Notes under the pieces: generated by a model
Seen by the model: the letters and a program-made list of their open reading frames with translations, nothing else
Databases searched by the model: none
Told to the model about the DNA's origin: nothing
Position numbers and translations under genes: made by a program
Assembly (NCBI GenBank): GCA_030648225.1
Contig: JAUSIA010000280.1
Location: forward strand, 1-10,460
Length of the DNA stretch: 10,460 nucleotides
Source of the DNA: Ignavibacteria bacterium
GTDB lineage: Bacteria; Bacteroidota; Ignavibacteria; Ignavibacteriales; Ignavibacteriaceae
Direction: 5' to 3'
Part shown: positions 6,295 through 10,460 of the stretch, one piece after another
Layout of the letters: every line of letters starts with the position of its first letter
Position numbering within the stretch: position 1 is the first letter of the stretch

Positions 6295-6750
6295 TTAAAA
6301 TCGTTCACCCTTAGCTTCTCTTAAATGACTTCCGACTGATCTAATCCTTCCCCACATTGAATAAAAAAATAATCCAAATGCGGCAACCTGCAATACTGAA
6401 GTAATGGTAATAAAATAGCTGAGCCAATCTTCATAAAATATAATGTGTAAAATTTGAAATATAAATCTTGAAGCTGTAGCAGCCGTTATCATCCAGTAAG
6501 TGAAAAGGATTAAAGAAGGATTATATCTTTTGTCCTCTTTATCCGGCTTAGGGAAAAACCAAAGCGCCACTCCCATTATCATCATCATCACTGAGCCAAC
6601 AAGGATTAAATGAGTATGAGCAGAAACAAGAGAGGGATGAACTCCCGTAAAGAAAATGTATTTGGAAACAGACATATAAATGCCTGTAAGTAATCCAATA
6701 AAAAGAAATGTTAAGCTTGTTTTTATGAAATATCTTACTGTTGTAAACAT
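6295..6750 (-). CDS. Four-helix heme-copper-oxidase subunit I-like mini protein (CcoN/NorB-related)
   Basis: This 151-residue integral membrane protein has four helices (about 12-32, 44-66, 80-103, 110-132). The second helix begins SAHTHLILVGSVMMMIMGVALWFFP, which resembles the helix of CcoN (cbb3 oxidase) and NorB (nitric oxide reductase) that carries a low-spin heme b ligand. His45 and His47 are candidate ligands, with His38 and His102 also in or near the membrane. Full subunit I proteins have 12 or more helices and about 450 residues, so this is a separate small family and probably cannot house the binuclear centre. Its place between RIC and the DGC protein, in a unit with an NsrR-like regulator, suggests a role in NO handling or heme binding. 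No clear Shine-Dalgarno sequence precedes the ATG. Confidence 0.72.
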   Translation of the reverse strand: MFTTVRYFIKTSLTFLFIGLLTGIYMSVSKYIFFTGVHPSLVSAHTHLILVGSVMMMIMGVALWFFPKPDKEDKRYNPSLILFTYWMITAATASRFIFQILHIIFYEDWLSYFITITSVLQVAAFGLFFYSMWGRIRSVGSHLREAKGERF

Positions 6751-6812
6751 ATTATTTAAATAGAAATGAAGTTAAAGAAAATAAAGCAGTCAAAAGATAG
6801 AGCAATTAACTT

Positions 6813-7571
6813 TTATACTCCCAGAATTTCCTTTTCCAACTGAATTGCCTTTGGAAAGAGGATGTTGTTTTCAAGGAAAACGTGCACATTTAAATCTTCT
6901 TCGAATTCTTTAAGCTCCTGGTAACATAGTTTCTGTGTATAGCAAGCATTGTCGTTTGCTTCATAATTATCTGTTAATTCTCTTAATTGAAGAAGTTCAT
7001 CTCCGCTAATAAAGTGTTCTTCCTCCAGCATCTTTATCGGGTTTCCCAAATTACCAAAATAAGGGCGTTCAGCCTTAGATAAATTATTTGAAGCCATAAC
7101 TAACTGTTTGATGTAAGGGAAAATTATTTCTTCTTCTTTCATCATGTGTTGTTTAAGATCTTTATACAGGATTGAAAAAATTCGCGCAACTTCCAAAATC
7201 TTTGGATTGATTTTACCATGAATAGAGGCAATTATCTGAGTATGAGTTGCAATAACAGGTATGATATTTCTTACAAAGCCATGGTGGTAACTAATAATAA
7301 AATCAATAAGGGAAATAATACCCAGATTGAAGTGCTTATGGTTTGTATATCCATGCACAATCGTAAGATTATTTAATTCAGATAAAACTTCTTTATAATC
7401 AATAGCATTTTCACTGCAGGCTGTTAGGAGTGATTTGTTTCCACTGCAGCAAAAATCCAGGTTGTATTTTTCAAAAACCACTGAAGCTTTGAAGTTTCTG
7501 ATTAATATTTGAGACAAAGTAAAATCTCTTAATAAATCAGAATCATTATTTGAATTATGCATTTTTCCCAT
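6813..7571 (-). CDS. Iron-sulfur cluster repair di-iron protein (RIC; ScdA/YtfE/DnrN family)
   Basis: RIC proteins help restore iron-sulfur clusters damaged by nitric oxide or oxidants and may also bind or reduce NO at a di-iron site. The 252-residue product has the ScdA N-terminal domain with FEKYNLDFCCSGNKSL (33-48, Cys41-Cys42) and a hemerythrin-like four-helix domain. The di-iron ligands line up with those of YtfE: His96 or His97, His142 with Glu146 (QHMMKEEE), His186 (EEEHF) and His230 with Glu234 (VHVFLE). It is slightly longer than S. aureus ScdA (about 224). An ATG three codons downstream (7560-7562) is an alternative start, and neither has a strong ribosome binding site. It lies 63 bases after the Rrf2 regulator gene, the longest gap in the unit, which could hold an extra promoter or operator. 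Confidence 0.93.
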   Translation of the reverse strand: MGKMHNSNNDSDLLRDFTLSQILIRNFKASVVFEKYNLDFCCSGNKSLLTACSENAIDYKEVLSELNNLTIVHGYTNHKHFNLGIISLIDFIISYHHGFVRNIIPVIATHTQIIASIHGKINPKILEVARIFSILYKDLKQHMMKEEEIIFPYIKQLVMASNNLSKAERPYFGNLGNPIKMLEEEHFISGDELLQLRELTDNYEANDNACYTQKLCYQELKEFEEDLNVHVFLENNILFPKAIQLEKEILGV

Positions 7572-7634
7572 TTTCGTTTATTAAAAATTCTATTCATAAT
7601 GGTATTGAAAATTTCACTTGCTCAATTATCCTAT

Positions 7635-8069
7635 TCACCTGATATCAGTTAATTTTTTTAATGTTTTCTGTTTGAATTGATCAATTGTTTGATCTGTTAA
7701 CATGTTATAAGCCATGGTTCTTAATTTTCCCCAAGTGTCATGCAGAGGACAGGGGTTATTAGGATCGCAGTTTGGAAAACCAAGTACACAATTATTAAAA
7801 ATATTCATTCCATCAATTGCAGCAACTATGTCTATAAGAATAATCTTTGCCGGATCCTTTGCAAGATAAAAGCCGCCATGTTTTCCTTTTCTCGAAGCCA
7901 CAATTCCACTTTCTGTTAAACTTTGCAGTATCTTTGAAACAAATTCCTTAGGAATAATTAATTTCTTTGCTATATCCCTGGCTGAAACAGCATCCCTTGT
8001 TCTTTGTGCAGCAAGAAAAAGAATTGCCTGAAGGGCATACTCACATTTCTTTGAAAAGATTACAGTCAT
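7635..8069 (-). CDS. Rrf2 family regulator with NsrR/IscR-like cluster-binding Cys
   Basis: This 144-residue transcription factor has an N-terminal winged helix (FSKKCEYALQAILFLA, then SARDIAKKLIIPKEFVSKILQSL and the wing GIVASRKGKHGGFYLA), a dimerisation helix and the loop that carries an iron-sulfur cluster in this family. The loop has Cys94, Cys101, Cys107 and His110 (NNCVLGFPNCDPNNPCPLH). IscR uses three Cys plus a His, and NsrR three Cys with a slightly different spacing. With RIC as the next gene, an NsrR-like role is the best inference: a [4Fe-4S] or [2Fe-2S] cluster lost or nitrosylated by NO relieves repression. It probably controls its own operon. No operator could be pinned down by eye. 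The start has only a weak ribosome binding site. Naming it nsrR would go beyond the evidence. Confidence 0.93.
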   Translation of the reverse strand: MTVIFSKKCEYALQAILFLAAQRTRDAVSARDIAKKLIIPKEFVSKILQSLTESGIVASRKGKHGGFYLAKDPAKIILIDIVAAIDGMNIFNNCVLGFPNCDPNNPCPLHDTWGKLRTMAYNMLTDQTIDQFKQKTLKKLTDIR

Positions 8070-8093
8070 ATTCTTAGGTTTAAGAATCTCCGT

Positions 8094-8801
8094 TCAGATA
8101 TTTTTTGTTAGAAAATTAAAATCTCTTGAAGGTTCCTCAAAAAATTTATTATCTATTGTAATAAGTTCATCTCTGCTTAATAACTTCATCGCAAGCGGAA
8201 ATAATGTTTTATCTTCCATAAATATGTGAAGTTTCATAGTTTCAATAATCTTTATTCCCTGTTCAAAAGTTATCTGAAAAATTATTTCTTTTGAAGGTAG
8301 ATGATTTAATTTTGAAGCCAAACCAAGAAAATTAAAAACAACAGCCACTGCCTGGGCAACCTTAAGATGTTCATCCTCAAGAATTTCAACAGCTGTTTTT
8401 GATTTATCATTGGAATTATGCTCTCCGTTATCAATAAGTTTTTTTCTTAAATCCGGAAATAAAAATTTCTCTTCTTTATAGTTATGAAAAGGTGTTTTCT
8501 CATTTATAAAAAGAAAAAACTCCCTGAAGCTTTTGTTTATATCAGCATCAAATAACCAATTTTGTTCCTTCCATTTTATTAATGCTGCTTCAAATCGAAT
8601 CAGTACCGATTCAAATGCCTTATGCTCATCAATTAATTCCCTTAACGCTCTGCTCATATTTTCATAAGGAACATCTTCAATAGTTGAGAATGTATACGGG
8701 TCCGGCGGATCCATTGGTGAGAGTTCACCAGGGCTTTCTTTTTCAACATTCTTTTTAACCGGATCGGTCTCATTTAAATTTCTTAAGTCCATATTCCTCA
8801 C
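8094..8801 (-). CDS. Hemerythrin-domain (HHE cation-binding) protein
   Basis: This 235-residue soluble protein has a polar, Pro-rich N-terminal extension (about 1-45, GELSPMDPPDPYTF) followed by one hemerythrin-like four-helix bundle with a complete set of likely iron ligands: His60 (DEHKAFE), His106 with Glu110 (FHNYKEEKFLFPDL), His145 (EDEHLKV) and His192 with Glu196 (LHIFMEDKTLFP). Such proteins bind O2, NO or iron. The start given is a GTG at 8799-8801; an ATG three codons further (8790-8792) is equally possible, and the GAGGA overlapping this region is too close to it (2 bases) to decide. It sits 28 bases after the radical SAM gene and 24 bases before the Rrf2 gene, so it belongs to the same transcript. 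It has the same fold as the downstream RIC protein but lacks its ScdA N-terminal domain. Confidence 0.88.
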   Translation of the reverse strand: MRNMDLRNLNETDPVKKNVEKESPGELSPMDPPDPYTFSTIEDVPYENMSRALRELIDEHKAFESVLIRFEAALIKWKEQNWLFDADINKSFREFFLFINEKTPFHNYKEEKFLFPDLRKKLIDNGEHNSNDKSKTAVEILEDEHLKVAQAVAVVFNFLGLASKLNHLPSKEIIFQITFEQGIKIIETMKLHIFMEDKTLFPLAMKLLSRDELITIDNKFFEEPSRDFNFLTKNI

Positions 8802-8829
8802 TATCTTTATATTTATTATCCGGATGTTT

Positions 8830-10158
8830 TCAGGACAGCAAATCTATTCCATCTTCACCGTCAATATTTTCATTATAATTAAGGTGCAAGACTTTCTCAG
8901 ATTCTTTTTCAGATTTCTTTTTGGGTACCATACGCAAAAAGTCGCCATACTTCATAGGCTCTTCAAGCCTGCAAGACCAAACAAGCTGCTCTTTCCCATC
9001 TTTATCTTTCCAGTATGTTATATCCGGGCAGCCGTCGCACATGCTCTGATCGCCGTTTGCCATTAAATCAGGCGGCTGTATAATTAATATAGATTGCAGA
9101 TGCACTTTCTTAAAAATTCTGAACGGGTTAACAGCTACATACTTTAAATAATTCTTAAAAGCCTTTCTTACACCTTTATCGAAGAGCCAGAGTGTAAACA
9201 TTGTTGATCTTCCCATACTCAGAGTTTTTGGTGAAGCATAGCTTAGATATTTATCGTGAATGAAATGATAAACAGACATCACCAGCTCCATAAACTTTTT
9301 ACCGGTATAGCCAAATATTTTATCTTTATTTCCAATTCTTTCAGAAAGAAGCCATTTGTAATCATCGGCTTTGTGGGTTCCGTTTAAGAATGCTGCTGGT
9401 GAAAAGTCAGGATGTTTTTCCCTGATTTTATTTACAATATCAGGAGATTTCAAATCCACAACCTCTTCGTGATCGGAATGATAGTGAATATCTGTCCAGA
9501 CAATCTTATGATCGCCAACATAAAAATCAAAAGGCGTGTTGGGTGTAATGTATCTGAACAGAATAAAAACCATCGTATCAACAATATCAATATGCTTGTG
9601 TGCCCAGTCAATCAGTTCCGGTACGTATTGAAGCGTATCATCATAAACAGTTGAATTAAATGAACAGGCAATCCCACCTTCAGATGCAAGCATTTCAGCA
9701 TAGTAAAGCCGGAGTTCATTAAGTTCCACCTCATTCTTATTACGCCATTTTTCTTCTCTGCCTCTTCCTTGCTTTGAGTCTATATGAACAGTAAATCCGA
9801 ATACCCCTGCTTTCTTAAGCTCATAAACCAGTTCCTTTGTAAGTGCAATACCATTAGTGTTGATTACAGGTTTTAAACCTCTTGCTTTTATTTCCGATAC
9901 TAATTCAACAATGTGTGGATAAACTAACGGATCACCGCCGGCAATTGAGATGCAGTCTGATTTTCTTTGCGATTGAAAAAAATCGAGTTCACATTTTACC
10001 TGTTCAATAGATTTATGAGAGTTTTTGATGTTCTTACGATAACACCCATAGCAGCTTAAATTGCATTGTGAAGTAGGTTCAAGCCAAGTAATACCATTAT
10101 CAGGCATTGTCCATGGCAGCCGATAAAGCGAATCAACCGGGAAATAAGGTTTGCTCAT
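8830..10158 (-). CDS. Radical SAM protein with SPASM-like C-terminal Cys, function unknown
   Basis: This 442-residue protein has the radical SAM signature CNLSCYGC near the N-terminus (Cys32, Cys36, Cys39) for the [4Fe-4S] cluster that cleaves S-adenosylmethionine. The SAM-contact motif AGGDPL (73-78) and the strand KPVINTNG (96-103) follow. The C-terminal part has further Cys at 374, 377 (MCDGCPD) and 396 (WSCRLEEP), suggesting an auxiliary iron-sulfur site like those of SPASM/twitch enzymes. The middle (about 205-345) is rich in His and aromatic residues (WTDIHYHSDHEE) and is not recognised. The last 30 residues are charged and probably flexible. The substrate is unknown; the family could modify a peptide or a small molecule. 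AAAGGTG is 5 bases before the ATG. It is the first gene of the minus-strand unit, with hemerythrin next, which hints at a gas- or iron-linked job, but this is inference. Confidence 0.88.
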   Translation of the reverse strand: MSKPYFPVDSLYRLPWTMPDNGITWLEPTSQCNLSCYGCYRKNIKNSHKSIEQVKCELDFFQSQRKSDCISIAGGDPLVYPHIVELVSEIKARGLKPVINTNGIALTKELVYELKKAGVFGFTVHIDSKQGRGREEKWRNKNEVELNELRLYYAEMLASEGGIACSFNSTVYDDTLQYVPELIDWAHKHIDIVDTMVFILFRYITPNTPFDFYVGDHKIVWTDIHYHSDHEEVVDLKSPDIVNKIREKHPDFSPAAFLNGTHKADDYKWLLSERIGNKDKIFGYTGKKFMELVMSVYHFIHDKYLSYASPKTLSMGRSTMFTLWLFDKGVRKAFKNYLKYVAVNPFRIFKKVHLQSILIIQPPDLMANGDQSMCDGCPDITYWKDKDGKEQLVWSCRLEEPMKYGDFLRMVPKKKSEKESEKVLHLNYNENIDGEDGIDLLS

Positions 10159-10225
10159 TTTTTCACCTTTCTTTTTTTATTTGTTATGGACGCTACTGTT
10201 TTATTTAAGATAATGTAACATCTAT

Positions 10226-10460
10226 TTATTTCATCAGTATTAATTTTTTTGTTTCAACAAAATCGCCTGCCTGAAGCCTGTAAAAATAAATTCCGCTTGA
10301 TAGTCCTGCAGCATTGAATGTTACTTCATACATTCCTGCAGGCTTGTATTCATCAACCAAAGTTGCGACTTCATTACCAAGAACATCATAAACCTTTAAT
10401 GTTTGATGACTGGCGTCTGGTGACCGCCAAGAAATTTTTGTGCTTGGGTTGAATGGGTTG
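10226..10460 (-). CDS. T9SS cargo protein, C-terminal sorting domain only
   Basis: The minus strand is open from the right edge (10459) to a TAA at 10226-10228, giving the last 77 residues of a larger secreted protein. The sequence begins NPFNPSTKISW, passes through LKVYDVLGNEVATLVDEY and KPAGMYEVTFNAAGL, then SGIYFYRLQAGDF, and ends TKKLILMK. This is a type A T9SS sorting domain, which directs proteins through the type IX system to the cell surface or outside. The functional part of the protein lies beyond the window. It ends 67 bases before the radical SAM gene; no terminator hairpin was seen in that gap. Confidence 0.95.
   Translation of the reverse strand, partial: NPFNPSTKISWRSPDASHQTLKVYDVLGNEVATLVDEYKPAGMYEVTFNAAGLSSGIYFYRLQAGDFVETKKLILMK

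Noticed and set aside
7606..7616. TGAAAATTTCA palindrome upstream of the RIC gene, considered as an Rrf2/NsrR operator
   Set aside because: It is short, AT-only apart from its ends, and not repeated before the other genes of the unit, so chance is as likely.
8824..9654. Two open plus-strand frames (8824-9066 and 9412-9654) opposite the radical SAM gene
   Set aside because: They lie antisense to a well-supported gene, have no ribosome binding sites and no recognisable protein features.

Overview
The window is AT-rich, about 10.5 kb, and reads like chromosome from a Bacteroidota-related bacterium, most probably of the class Ignavibacteria. The best evidence is at the right edge. The last gene ends in a type IX secretion (T9SS) type A sorting domain with the wording typical of that class (VYDVLGNEVATLV, SGIYFYRLQAG, TKKLILMK). 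A PorV/PorQ-type outer-membrane barrel gene and several lipoproteins with Gly-Cys lipoboxes fit a diderm of this group. The taxon is inferred from protein style, with no marker gene seen.

Left part, 1-2150: the 3' end of a PA0069-type radical SAM gene, then a tiny Lys-rich membrane protein followed by a TlpA/ResA-like thioredoxin lipoprotein. A DUF2905 membrane protein gene lies on the minus strand, end to end with the thioredoxin gene. The 257-base gap after it holds a REP-like cluster: a perfect 24-base palindrome between two AACCGTT/AACGGTT hairpins. A DoxX-family gene follows.

Middle, 2150-5530: a strong bidirectional terminator hairpin separates doxX from a minus-strand PorV/PorQ-family gene. 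Upstream of that is gpmA (phosphoglycerate mutase), with an ACTGCC-type inverted repeat between the two. On the plus strand is a lipoprotein with a probable CBM9/DOMON-like N-terminal part and a Gly/Met-rich tail. The next 355 bases without an intact gene contain a clear 29-codon remnant of the C-terminus of a class III adenylate cyclase.

Right part, 5531-10158: seven minus-strand genes with gaps of 5-63 bases form a probable operon. In transcription order they are a radical SAM protein with extra C-terminal Cys, a hemerythrin-domain protein, an Rrf2 regulator with an NsrR/IscR-like Cys triad, a ScdA/RIC di-iron repair protein, a four-helix mini heme-copper-oxidase-like protein, a shortened DGC-type zinc-binding protein and a GAF-domain protein. 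Together they look like a nitric-oxide / nitrosative-stress response unit. The Rrf2 protein would sense NO or cluster damage, RIC would repair iron centres, hemerythrin and the heme-copper-like protein would handle diatomic gases, and the radical SAM enzyme has an unknown job. The 3' end of the unit looks eroded: the DGC protein lacks its second half, and the GAF gene is followed 1 base later, in another frame, by the cyclase tail.

No tRNA, rRNA, CRISPR array, insertion sequence or phage gene was seen.
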